DNA of 63,545 nucleotides from contig LVLI01000343.1 in the NCBI GenBank assembly GCA_001687465.1, forward strand, positions 1-63,545, written 5' to 3'. Below are positions 21,731-33,000 of the stretch, in pieces. This DNA is from Halocafeteria seosinensis (lineage: Eukaryota > Sar > Bigyra > Bicosoecida). Both the position numbers and the translations under genes were made by a program. The notes beneath the pieces were generated by a model that saw nothing but the letters and a program-made list of their open reading frames with translations, did not search any database and was not told where the DNA came from. Position 1 is the first letter of the stretch. Each line of letters starts with the position of its first letter.

Positions 21731-22650
21731 ATGGCGGATCGGCCCCCTCAAAAAGGAGAGACTTCCTCTAAAGGGGGACCTGGAACAGTGCCCAAGCGCT
21801 CCAAAGAGTCAAACAGTAGTGCATCACAGTCTGCAATGCCTGATAGAGGAGGGAAAGGTGGTGGTCGAGGAGGAGCAGGAGGAAGAGGAGACAAACGTCA
21901 AGCAAAGCCAACCACGGGGCAACCACAGCAAGCTGGAAGAGGTCAAGGAGGAGGGAATCGCGGCAGAGGTCGAGGCAGAGGAGCCCCCAGTGGAGACCAC
22001 AGGGCAAACCAGACGGAGATTGCAAGCTCACAGAGAGGCGCCGCTCCTTCGGAGTCAAGCGAGAAACCAGCATCCTTGTTCCCGAAGGCCCCGCTATCTT
22101 ACATTGGCACAGCAACTCTCGTAGACCAGTTGGATGGTGTGTATAGAATGCTTAAGAACGGTAGCGTGTATAATTCATGTCGAGTACGATGGGATACGCA
22201 GAGCGTGTATTAGTCATCCTGAGGGATGGACGGCATTTGGTGGGCACGATGATGAGTTATGACCAGTTTTGTAAGCATCGCAGCTTATCTACCCTTCTTG
22301 ATGTTTTCATTCTCATCTTGTGTATGATATGCAATTCCAGCCAACGTTTCACTGCAAGATACAGTAGAAAGGCACATTAGTGTCCGTGGTAATGTTTACT
22401 GCGATATACCATTAGGATTTTATATAGTTCGAGGGGAGAATATAGTAATGCTTGGAGACCTTGTAAGCTAAAACTGGGCAACCCATGTGATCAATGAAAC
22501 ATGTTGTATCTCCTTTCGCCTTTGCAGAACCCGGATGAGGAGAAGGAACAGCTAGCTACCCTGGAAGAAGCATCCGTAGAAACCGTAATTGAAATGGAGC
22601 AGGAGGAGGCTGGAGCAGATAAAATCGGGACATTAACGGAGGAGGCCTGA
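21731..22650 (+). CDS. LSM1: LSm1 with N-terminal RGG extension
   Basis: Exons 21731-22136, 22202-22270, 22341-22462 and 22528-22650 encode 239 residues. LSm1 heads the cytoplasmic LSm1-7 ring that binds oligoadenylated mRNA 3' ends and promotes decapping and decay. The Sm core shows LDERVLVILRDGRHLVG, MMSYDQFSNVSLQDTVERH and the Sm2 block FYIVRGENIVMLGDL, all matching LSm1 rather than LSm8. Unusually, about 115 residues precede the core, rich in Gly/Arg (GGRGGAGGRGDK, RGRGRGRGAP), whereas most LSm1 proteins start directly at the core. A short acidic tail follows. The converging RAD18 gene stops 55 bp away. Confidence 0.9.
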
Positions 22651-22705
22651 AAGTACCATCCGCTCTTGGCTTCTTTGACAAGCGAACTATCAGCGGCTAA
22701 TAATA

Positions 22706-24361
22706 TCAGCCAAGGCCTTTCCAATTGGGTAGGGTTGCTGTTCGTCGGGCTTTTCGATGGCGTCGTCTCTCTTGTTCCGTTAGTGGTCTAGGTGTTATGC
22801 AGACGGTACACACTCGGCTTCTGGCGCTTTGTCCTTCGTGCCACAATGTACATGCTTGGCATTGCCAGGGCTCAGGATAGTCTGCGTTCCTTTTCATCCC
22901 AGTCCCTCCATTCACGCCCTGCTGATGATTCTGTGAAACATTTGCGTCTAAATTACCGTTCGTCTCATTGCTATCCTTCGAATTGTTCTCTTGGATGTGA
23001 CAAGGGGCGTTTCCATCCTCGGTGGAGTCCACGTCGATAGTGACGACTGCTGATCCATCATCATGCAACGATTCTTTGCCACGTTCGTGAGAATTCATAG
23101 CAGTGTCCCGCTCCACTCTGTTTTCTAAATCTGATTTAGTCTCAGTTTGAACCCCTTGGGAGCAAAATTCCTTCTGGGTAGGAATGTCTCCATCATAACT
23201 ATCAGGTGCCTTCCATTGACCCATGCGCGTCTCAGTATTGAAATAGAAAAATTGCCCTAGTTTATCAGACCAAACCCGTCTCCAAATTGGCGGTTTGTGT
23301 GATTTCTTGGTTATCGTTTCATTCCCTGATTTGTGTTGACTTCTTGTAGTAGCTCGTTTCTTCCGTTCTTTTTGTGTCTGAAGAGCGTTAGGTAACTTCA
23401 TCCCTTGCTGCAGAAGCCTTTGACGAGCCTCTAGCGCCAGACGCAGAAATCCATCTTCTATCTCTTTTGGTTTTTTGTCCTTGCTTTTACGGGATGTGCT
23501 CTTTTTCCCTTTTTGAGAGGAGGCTCCACGCCTCTTCTCAGTCACTTCACTACTCTTCTGCCGTTGCTCCTTCTCCCTCTGTAAAACCTTTTTTGCAATT
23601 TCGGCTGACTTAGGTTTTTTACCAGAATCAATGTGGGCATTAAATAGTACAATGAATTCTCTATGTCGGCGAATACACTCCGCTTGACTTCCGAAATTCG
23701 GTAAACCACACTGCCGCACTTTCTCTCGTAGATCTTTTTCCTTCAGCATGTCATATACCGGCTCCTTCATGTATTTGGAAGCTCCAGGTTGAGATGACGC
23801 TTCTTGAGTCACATTAAATGCTCTCTGTGGGCGGTGGGCAGAACTGGCGTATTGCCTAAAGTAGTCTTTTGATCCGCCTTTGTTGACTATTGCCAGTAGA
23901 GCCTGCACGGGTAGGGGAAGCGCGAATGTACTTCAGGTGTACATTAAAGCGCTGGGGAGTTCGATGACACTCACCTGTCTAGTGCTAAGCCAGCTATTGA
24001 TCATATGGTTGACTGCGGGTGTGGCTACGATGTCGATTCCGGTTTCCTGGCCCCCACGGCACGACGGACACGTCTGGTCCTCGCTGTTGGCTCTATGACG
24101 CCTAATACATTCCGAGCAGAATAGATGTCCACATTGCCGAATAGTCACAGCTGCCTCCACAAATCGTCCACATATAGGGCATTGCATGGACTCTTCCATT
24201 TGCCGCAACCATAGGGCAAATGAAGGCCATTCCCAGGGTCCAGACGTCTCATCAACCATGGATTGCTCGAGATGATTCTGCTTGTTCTGCTCATTTGATA
24301 TGTGCGATGACGATGACGCCGTAGCAGGCACCTCTGAGGAAGACGACGATGAGGATGCCAT
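22706..24361 (-). CDS. RAD18: RAD18-like E3 ubiquitin ligase with WW and RanBP2 finger
   Basis: Exons 23975-24361 and 22706-23902 encode 527 residues. RAD18 monoubiquitinates PCNA with RAD6 to start translesion synthesis. The RING (CPICGRFVEAAVTIRQCGHLFC..C..CPSC, about residues 58-100) and the RAD18-type SAP domain (YDMLKEKDLREKVRQCGLPN, then RRHREFIVLFNAHID) are both present and in order. In place of the usual UBZ4 finger, the C-terminal half has a WW-like domain (WSDKLGQFFYFNTETRMGQW) and a RanBP2-type zinc finger (WQCQACTLW..CTVC). The middle is Lys/Arg-rich. The splice of exon 1 to 2 is phase 0 (GTGAGT...GTGCAG). The architecture is atypical, so some division of labour with other ligases is possible. 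Confidence 0.85.
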
Positions 24362-24567
24362 AGTAATTTAGGGACTGTGTATAAGACAGAAAAGTGCAAA
24401 CAATGCCAACTCTATCTCAGTCGAAAGTCTGTCAGACTCTGTCGTTAAGGTCAAGCTCAGAATTCAAATGGATCCTCAAATTCAAACAAAAAACACTGAC
24501 CTTCTACGATTGGGGGCAGTGCCACATTGCTCATGTTGCTGATGTGATATTGAATATCTAAGACTAA
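24362..24567. other. intergenic between minus-strand genes
   Basis: About 200 nt containing the RAD18 promoter and 5' UTR and the 3' UTR of the next gene upstream. Nothing distinctive seen. Confidence 0.4.
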
Positions 24568-25966
24568 TTATGGTTTTCTCCAACCATGCCGTGATCCAAG
24601 ACTACTGGGAGTCTTGTTCTTTCCTTTCACATTATCGTGAACCCATTGATTCCAGACTTTGGTTAAGTGCTCTTCAACACGATGAGACACCGTGTGAACG
24701 TCGATCGAACCTGTGTATGAAGAAATATTCGAATTGTCCGGATACTCTGGACCATCGGATCCCACAACTTCGCTTTTATATTGGCTCAAGGCTGCTTCTT
24801 TCTCCTGAGATGTTGCGAGACACCATGGAGAAACGTTGCCAGTGATGTGGGCCCATGATTCCAGCTGTACTCTTCCCCATGCCTCTTGATATTCCTTTGG
24901 CTCCTCCTGCGCTGAATCGTAAACTTTCCCAAGCATTCTATCCTTGAACGATTTTTTTATCGGTATTGCGGCTCTGAGCTGAGCCTGCAGGTACGCTCTT
25001 TCTTCAGCAGGAGGCATCGATCCACTCTCATCATTGAGAACAACATCATTATTGAACGCAATATTTCTACTGTCACTGGGAAAACTCCTGCTTTCCGATA
25101 GCTCTTCGTCGTCGTCATCTTCTTCTTGGTAAGTCGATTCCCTCCTTGCTTCAGATTGCGGTCCCGAATCACTGCACTTAGACTCCACGGAAATGTCTGA
25201 ATCGACCTCGTCCTCGCCCTCGTCTTGTTCCTCCCACAATTCTGCCTGATTTTCTCCAGGACGACCGCGTCGATGAGACGTGTCGCGCTCTGCTTGTCGC
25301 TGAACGTGGTTAGAGCTCTTTGCTTGTCGCCTTTCATTCTGTTGTCTGTGACGAAGCGCTTCCATATCAGCACTCGAATCATGTTCTGAGTGATCCAACT
25401 CTTTACTTTTCTCTTTCATTTTCCGCTGAAGTTGCACCATCGTTCCCTTCAATTGGGCGATCTGCAAAAGAGTCGTTTCCAACCATCGGCAATATCATAA
25501 AAGCTCTGGAGGAAGCACTACTATAGCGTACCTCTAGTTGCAATCCCCTCCTTTCTTCTCTTAAGCGATGCAGCTGTCTGTGGTACGACTGGCAGTATTT
25601 CTGCAGCTCTATTTTCCTGGCCCTCAACTCTGATATATCTAGAAGAGCATCCACTATCTCTGCCGGGCTCTCCTCTGACTGCTTCAGAACAAGCCACGAC
25701 TCAGGTAAGGCTCCGCCCTCTCCTTTTGCCACACGTTTGGGTTTTAGTTGCTCCTGGGTTTGGCGCAATTTTACAATCTGTTCGACCGTGTACTGCAGTA
25801 TCTTCTTTTGCACTCTTAGCTCCTCTTTGGCAGAGTGTGTCTCAGACTTATACTGAGACAACTGCTCGCGTAGCGTAGCTACTGTGGATAATTCATCTTG
25901 AGTAGGGGAATGCGCTTCAACAGCCGAAGGCCTCATCCCATTGGAGTGTCTTGCTACGGAACGCAT
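24568..25966 (-). CDS. coiled-coil protein of unknown function
   Basis: Exons 25532-25966 and 24568-25461 encode 442 residues. I do not recognise the family. The N-terminal about 180 residues are heptad-rich coiled coil (LREQLSQYKSETHSAKEELR, and later a segment ending RLREERRGLQLE). A highly charged middle follows with long Asp/Glu runs (EEDDDDEELSES). The C-terminus holds a more globular part with KSFKDRMLGKVYD, WGRVQLESWAHITG and EHLTKVWNQWVHDNVKGK. The 70-nt intron (25462-25531) is open in one frame, but splicing gives the smooth heptad join LQLE-IAQLKG. It is divergent from a kinesin gene, so a microtubule or cilium role is possible but only a guess. Confidence 0.75.
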
Positions 25967-26367
25967 TCTGTATCAGCTTGTTTTCAAGTGTAATCTATTT
26001 CCTCATACGGCAATTCATGTCGTATCGTTGAAACTCGGAATTATAGTATGGTTCCGATGTGCCCCGTCCGTGCCGCAGGAGGCAACGTGCTACAACAGCG
26101 TGTAGGTAACGACAGGCAATCCCTAAAATCTTCGAGTACTGAAAACGAGCAAATATAGTTCCGTCATGGAAGAGACATTAGTGTGACGACGAATCCACGT
26201 ATGCTAAGCTGTATTTCTTGAGTCGCCGGGACTTACCGCTCTTGGGCGCGGCACCCCGACCGACCGTTTACGTTGCATTTTTCATCTATTTATCGACATT
26301 TCTCGTTGCCTTTGTTTTGTCTGTTCGCTTTTACCCACTTAGGCTATCTCAGGAGAAGCAGAACGTA
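25967..26367. promoter_or_regulatory. divergent promoter region
   Basis: 401 nt between the coiled-coil gene (minus) and the kinesin gene (plus). An open frame upstream of the kinesin ATG looks like a TM segment but is only the 5' extension of the first exon's frame without an ATG until 26368. Confidence 0.4.
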
Positions 26368-29300
26368 ATGTCTCGGAATGATATGAGGACACCTCGATCT
26401 GGAAGCCGCAGAGCTTCGACTTCTAACGACAACACCAGCTTTAGCCACAAAGGACAGGACGAAGAAGACCTTACAAACATAAAGGTGCGGATTGTGCATT
26501 AAAGCACTGAATCGTCTGGGAGTGGACTATTCGTTGGGTTCTTCCTGTTACAGGTGTTCATACGATTGAGGCCTCCAGAAGGACAACACGGAGTGTCAAC
26601 GGAAGCGTTTAAGTTCAAGAATGACTCAATTACACTTTCAGTAAGCGATTAACTCTTGGATGCCATTGCGCTTTATCATACCCTAGGCCTTTGATTTAAA
26701 CTCAACAGAACCCACGACGACCTCGTTCTGAATCGTTCACATTCGGTTTCAGCGAGGTGTTCGGCCCTGAAGTCTCTCAGGAACAAATATTTGAACAAGT
26801 AAATTTGCGCTAGTTGCCACACGACAATGAAAACTAAGGAGTGGTTTACATATGTGCTTCATGCAGTCCACTATACCGCTAGTTGTGAAGTGTCTTGAGG
26901 GATACAACAGTTGCTGTGTGGCCTATGGGCAAACCGGGTCGGGGAAAACACACACGATGTTTGGAAGCCAGGAGAACCCGGGTATAATTCCGAGGGCAAC
27001 TCGTTACATCTTTGACACACTTGAAGAGAGGTCAGGAATGATTGAATACGGAGTTGTGGTATCATTCCTTGAGATCTATTGCGACCAAATACGGGATTTG
27101 GGCAAGGCTTATCTCAACGGAACTGAAACGACGACGGGCAGATCTACCACATCGGAATGGTATAAACAAGGGAAAATCCGTTCCAGTTTTAGTTACACAT
27201 ACCCGAAGGCTGTCGTCACAGACTATGCCGATGAAAGCTTATCCATACATGAGGATAATGATGGTAATGTCTTCGTCAAGGATCTTAGTATTATCCCCGT
27301 GGAAGGATCTCAGCAGGTACTCGATGTGTTGGAGGCTGGATTTCGCCTCAGAGCGACCCACGAAACCAAGCTTAATTCAGTGTCATCAAGAAGTCATACT
27401 GTTTTTACAATCCATGTTATACAAAAAGGTACCTTGCACTGAGCGTTGTAGTGGGCCATAAAATATGTTTCAATGGACTCCACACTGCTTTCTGCAGATC
27501 TGCTTACACGGGAGGTGACGACAGGCATGCTTAACATGGTTGACTTAGCTGGTTCTGAGCGACTATCAAAGAGCGACAGTGAAGGTCAGCGTCTGTATGA
27601 AGCACAATCTATTAACGCTTCGCTGGCGGCATTAGGCAAAGTGGTTATGACACTCTACAATGCAAATGGCAAAGAGAGCACACACATACCTTACCGAGAT
27701 TCCAAACTAACTAGGATCTTGCAGAATAGCCTCGGAGGAAACAGCTATACCGCCGTTTTAGCCACAATTCATCCTCGAGAACGGGATTGTGAGGAATCCT
27801 TGAGCACCCTGCAGTTTGCACATTGTTGCAAAAGCGTAACGACAAGGCCGATGGTGAACGTGCTTTCAAGCAAAGCTGAGCGCGCAGAGAAGCTGAAAGA
27901 CCTTAAGGAAAAGGCGAGCAAATTCCAAGAGGAATGCACGGGTAAGCCTTTGAGAGAACTACAGTAGACCCATCGTCCTCACCCACGTTTGGTCACTTGT
28001 TCAGTTACCAGAATTGTTTCGGATATGCGCGTCATGAAGCTACTCTTGGATCTCGGCATTAAAGGAGAATTGCTTACTGATGGTAGAGTCTTGCTGGACT
28101 CTGGTGATACAATTGGAGTATCCCATGACGATGCAAGGGAATCCAGGTATTGCAGAAAATGCGTCCGATCCCTCATCAAAGCAACCATAGCACAGCAGAG
28201 TCTCGCCTTAGGAGAGAAGGCGCCGACAGCTTCGGTCTACTACAACGGAACGGATGGATTGATGGCAGAGATGTTCCCTCAGGAGTCTGAGCAGCTAACA
28301 CTTTGTCAGCCAGAAACTCCTGTCACTACATCAGGTGAAGCTACTCAACGGGACGTTTCTCTTGGGAGAACTAATGCAGACAACGCGATTCTGGCCGAGG
28401 ATAGCCCGACTACAGTCAGGCTCAAGAACACAGTTAACAGACTAAAGGAGGAGCTACGATTGACAAAAGAACAATTGCGAGAGCAGGAATCTTCCAGTGC
28501 GGTAGAAATAGACCACCTTCGTCGGCAAACGCTTGCTTCTCGCGACACCATTCGCAAGATCTCCCAGGAGTCCTTCCAATCAACGGAAGAGCTTCGGAAG
28601 AAATACGAAGATTACCAGTCCACCCACAAAGATAACGTCCAAAAGATAATGGACCATTCAAAAGATTTACTGAAAAGCAAGAGCGATATGACGCAGGCTA
28701 TTCCGGAACACCTCGAGCGAGAACGCGCACAACAAAGCCGGATTGATGCTCTCTCTCAGACACTCGAGCAACGAGACGATGCAAAAAGGATTGAGGAACT
28801 TAGGAAAGATTTGGCCATCGTCAAAATGCAAAAAGATTCCCTGGAACATCGCTTTTCATGCTACCGCAAAGAAGCTGACCTGGACAAACATAAACTTCAC
28901 CGAGAGCTGAAGCAAAGCGAACGGGAGAGAAGAGAAGCCGCAGCGACACTTCAGCACGAACTCTGCTCACTGTTTAAGTACACCCAAAAGATAAGCGAGT
29001 TGCTTACTCGTTGTGTGAATGGCGAATTTCCCATGCGCTTTAGGGGGACATCTTATCGAATCAACATTCCCCGTGAAATAGTTCCACGTGACCCGTTTGC
29101 TCCGACGAAGCAAGATCAGCGGCCATTCAAAGCATTGAAAGAACTGGTAGGTAGCACGCACACAGTGCTCATTGATAGTACGTTCAGAGTAAATATTCAT
29201 GGCAATCTTCTTCTTCATGTTCTTCGCAGGTGCGTAGTATTGAAAGGGATGGCATTGAGCTCTTCAATAGGAGCAAGGTTCGGGTGGGCAGTCGAATCAC

Positions 29301-29679
29301 AAGCTCGGGGAACAGCTGCCAACCATCTATTGGAAGTAGCGAACATGAGATTTCCGTCCCGCAAGAAGACTGCAAGACTACTTCATTAAACGAACAAAGT
29401 GATGAGATCACCAAATACAGAAGAAAACTACACAGCGCTTCCATTAGAGAGAACAACTTAAGGACAGCGATGCGTTCGCAGCAACGGCTACTGCAAAAAC
29501 AACTCACACTGGAGCAAACACAGAGTCATGCCACATCTTCATCCAGAAATGGATCCCAAAGACAAGCCAAGACATTGACGTCTCCACTTCGTCCATCGTT
29601 GACAGCTGCTGATGCTGTTCGCCGGGCCACTGAAGAAGCGGGCTTGATTTATTTCGAGGATGGTGCCTCCTACGAGTGA
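26368..29679 (+). CDS. kinesin motor protein, N-terminal motor, class unassigned
   Basis: Seven exons: 26368-26484, 26554-26640, 26709-26798, 26867-27428, 27498-27941, 28005-29146, 29230-29679. They give 963 residues. This is a microtubule motor ATPase. The motor domain (about residues 40-430) has the P-loop GQTGSGKTHTMFG, switch I (NSVSSRSH), switch II (VDLAGSERLSKS) and microtubule-binding LTRILQNSLGGN. An unusual hydrophilic insertion (about 45 residues, GKAYLNGTETTTGR onward) sits after the EIYCDQIRDL strand, before NVFVKDL. A neck and interrupted coiled coil follow, with a short segment around IKGELLTDGRVLLDSG. The tail is Ser/Arg-rich. Its neighbours (a coiled-coil gene, a CFAP70-like gene) suggest cilia but do not prove it. 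The ATG at 26368 is the first in frame. Confidence 0.88.
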
Positions 29680-30062
29680 TTACCGTAGTAGCAACGTTTA
29701 CACTGAAGTAAAAATATATGAGTGAATTCAGAATAGGAAACTTTTCGCTTTTCTCTACCACCTACATGTATACCGGTAGTTTGTCGTAGGTTAGGTCCTG
29801 CATCGCGGTGGTCGCAAAGGCCAGGTCGCGACTCGCGCGCTTTTTGTCTTTACCGCCAGAAGTGCGTTGAAGTCGGATCTGATCCATTTCGTTGTCCGCG
29901 ATTACTAGCCTGAGCATGATACGAGTAGATGGACAGTCGCATTAGTATTGCGATTCAAGTGCTTTGATACGTGGTTTGCTTACGGCAGAGAACGAGGCTG
30001 TGTCTTCCTGGGTGCCGAATCGATAATTGCCGTTAGTGGTGCAAGCCGGCAGGAACTGAACG
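29680..30062. other. intergenic between tandem plus-strand genes
   Basis: 383 nt with the kinesin 3' UTR and the promoter and 5' UTR of the CFAP70-like gene. Nothing recognised. Confidence 0.4.
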
Positions 30063-33000
30063 ATGCCACCCAAAGGGCGTCCCTCTTCGAAGGGGAGCAA
30101 GGGCAAAGATGCAGAGAGCGGCGAAGAAGACAATGTCGCTAATGAACCCTCCAATATATTTGTTGCTAGCAACCAGGAATGGTTGGGAGATATGGAGCCA
30201 AAGGAAGGAGAGGAGCTCTTTTCCATGAAGGTCCTTCTGAAACATATTTGGCTACAGCGATCGGATGAAGCTGAGGAAGATGATTTCAAGACTTGGGCAC
30301 ATGTTCAGATAGCTACATTGGATGAAAACTATGTAAAGAGCTCTGAAGAAATCGATCAGATGCTGCAACAGCATCTCTTGCCAACAATGAGCCAGACGAG
30401 CGATACCCCACTGTTCCACCGGAATAATCGACTGTGGTATGCTTTCGGGGAAAACAGTACGCTTTCGAAGACCTCAGTGACTAATGGGATGGAAGCGTCG
30501 TACAACTACGATAGGCGTTCTAAGAGAGTATCCCTGAGCTCGAAGGTGATAGAGGAACTGAACAGATCGAGGGTAGAGGTAAGTATTCACTTTTAATGCT
30601 GTTTACAGCCTTGGAATCATCAATGTCCATTTTCACCATGCTATGACAGGTTGTTTTTTACAAGGGAGCAGAACGGAATTCGGAAAAGGATACTCCCATC
30701 GCAGTTCTTTGTGTGCCTCTTGGTTCTGTGAGTAGGGGAGATTCAATCAGGCGGAAATATAATTTACAGCCGCTAGTTCGAGATCAGAGTGGTACGTTGA
30801 CAATTATGCGTGAAGAAGAAAACAAAGTAAACGAAGGCAAGTCCGAGGATGACGATGCGAAAGACTCCAAGTCAGGTAGCTCCCCTTACTACTTTGGAGC
30901 TGCGACTCTTGAGATTCGGCCGGATTCGTGTATACAAAATCTTTTCTGCGGTGGTCGTTTTGTTGAATTTGGGGGCGTAAGTGTATCTGGTGTCCCTCCC
31001 CAATGGCGAACTCCTCAGCCCTCCTCATACGTTGAAGACCTTTTGGACGCCGAAGAGGAGATCGAAGAGGACGTATCCGGCTTGACCAGCGTTGAAGGGA
31101 GAATAAAAGGATCCTCAGATCACATTGCCCTAACAGGTGACCAGAACGAGGAGCGTTTTAAAGCACCGGTTCGCTCAGGAGACGAAAATGATCAACCGGA
31201 TGAGGTAGTAGAACTCACGGATGAAGAAGCTGACTCTCTCGTCAAACGCTCACAGAACGATGAAGGCTACTCTTATAGATATACACTTCAATTGCTCCTA
31301 CCACAGAATGGAGGTAACAATCCAAAAGAATACATGCCAGGTGTTACTCTCCCGAGTTCTCTCCAAGAAATCCAGGACATACAAAATTGCACCTTTGTCA
31401 CTCTGACAAATGGGTACCTGACCCTGGAGGAGCTAGACCAGGACACTCAAGAAGCAGAAAGCGACCGTAGACGCTACCGTTGGAAAATCCGCTGGCCCGT
31501 TCACCGGAAATTTATTACAGAATACTATGTGAAACAGCTGCGAAATGTTCTGAGGAATGGTTGGCCCCTTCGGTTTGTTATTCATCGACTTTATACAGAA
31601 ACCGTGGAACCCGAAAACAGATGGCCGCTGTACCCACCCATTGACGGTGATACGGGTCACTTACTCTCAGAAATTTTTCAGCGAGACGCAGGAAGTCTTT
31701 CTTCAGAAGTAGCCGCGAATGGTGTATCAAGGCTTCAGGAGATGTTTGACTTTAAAGACCCTCTTCTTGGGCTGACAAACGCGAGAATTTTATGCGACGA
31801 CTTCCTTGGCAGGGGATGTGGAGAGATATCAATAAATGGATTGCTAGAAAATCGATGCACTCCCGAGGTAGAGACGAATATTAAGCCTCTGTATTTGAGC
31901 CGTGCGCTACTAAAATTGGAAAGCCAAAAGCGGCAAGTATGGGAAGAGGCGTGGGACCGTTATACGGAGCTCCTGAATGATCGCGTCGCGGCCGTAGATA
32001 GTAAACTCTCTGAAGTTGGGAGCGAGAAAGGAGGAAAGGGGGCAAAACCAAAAGGAAAGGGAGGAAAGGACAAAAAACAAACAAAACCGAAACCTAAAGG
32101 AAAGGAAAAGGACAAGAAGAAGGCTGGGAAAGGGGGGAAACAGGATGCCCCCGAAGAGACTACTGCGACCCCACTCCCGTTTTATACCGCTCTAAATTCA
32201 ATACTGACGTGTGGCGTTTGCCTCAATAAACCACTGCAAGAGGCAAAGCCGGTACCTCCCCCACCGGAATTAGCACCGAGTGATATTGTAAGTTCATGGA
32301 AAACGTCCTTGTGACCTTCTAACATTTGCTATTAGATCATTCACAGGTTACACCGAGAGATACGCCTCCAAAAGGACCTTTGGCAACTGCGCCGTCGGAG
32401 AGCTTCAGAAAAGATATTCTCTTGTCGGTGAACGCCATAGCGGAACAGTATTGTAACGCCCTTCAAACTGTTATGGACAAAGAAGGTATGGTGACCGTAT
32501 TGACACAGATGTCGTCAGTGAACCACTACACTCTGAATGCTTGCTCAGGTGGGGCTGGAAATAGGGAGACCAGGAGGAGAGAATTGCTGAAACTTCTTAA
32601 CACTTCAGGACTCTACCATTCAATGAAGGATCGCTTGAAGAAAAGTATAGCCAGAATTATTCGCGAACGCTATGGGGACGTTCTTGGATTAGCCAAAGAC
32701 AATGCACTTGAAGATTTAGAAGCGTTGGACACCTCAACTAAAGACAATTTCGTCAGTAATTTGTACACTTACCTCATTGGACAGACATACAAGTACGTAG
32801 TCACGCGTTGCTCCTCGTTCGTAATTGCGTTCACCTTATCTTGACTCCAGAATGCTGAACATTTCTCGGGACGTTGCTCAAGAGGGAGAAGTGGGAGAGA
32901 ACGATAGCTTGAGTTTTACAGACCCTGCCTCAGGAGAGCCGGGAGACTTAGTGGAATCGTTCAAAGAGTCTGCGAGAGAGATATCCCAACATGTGGGGGA

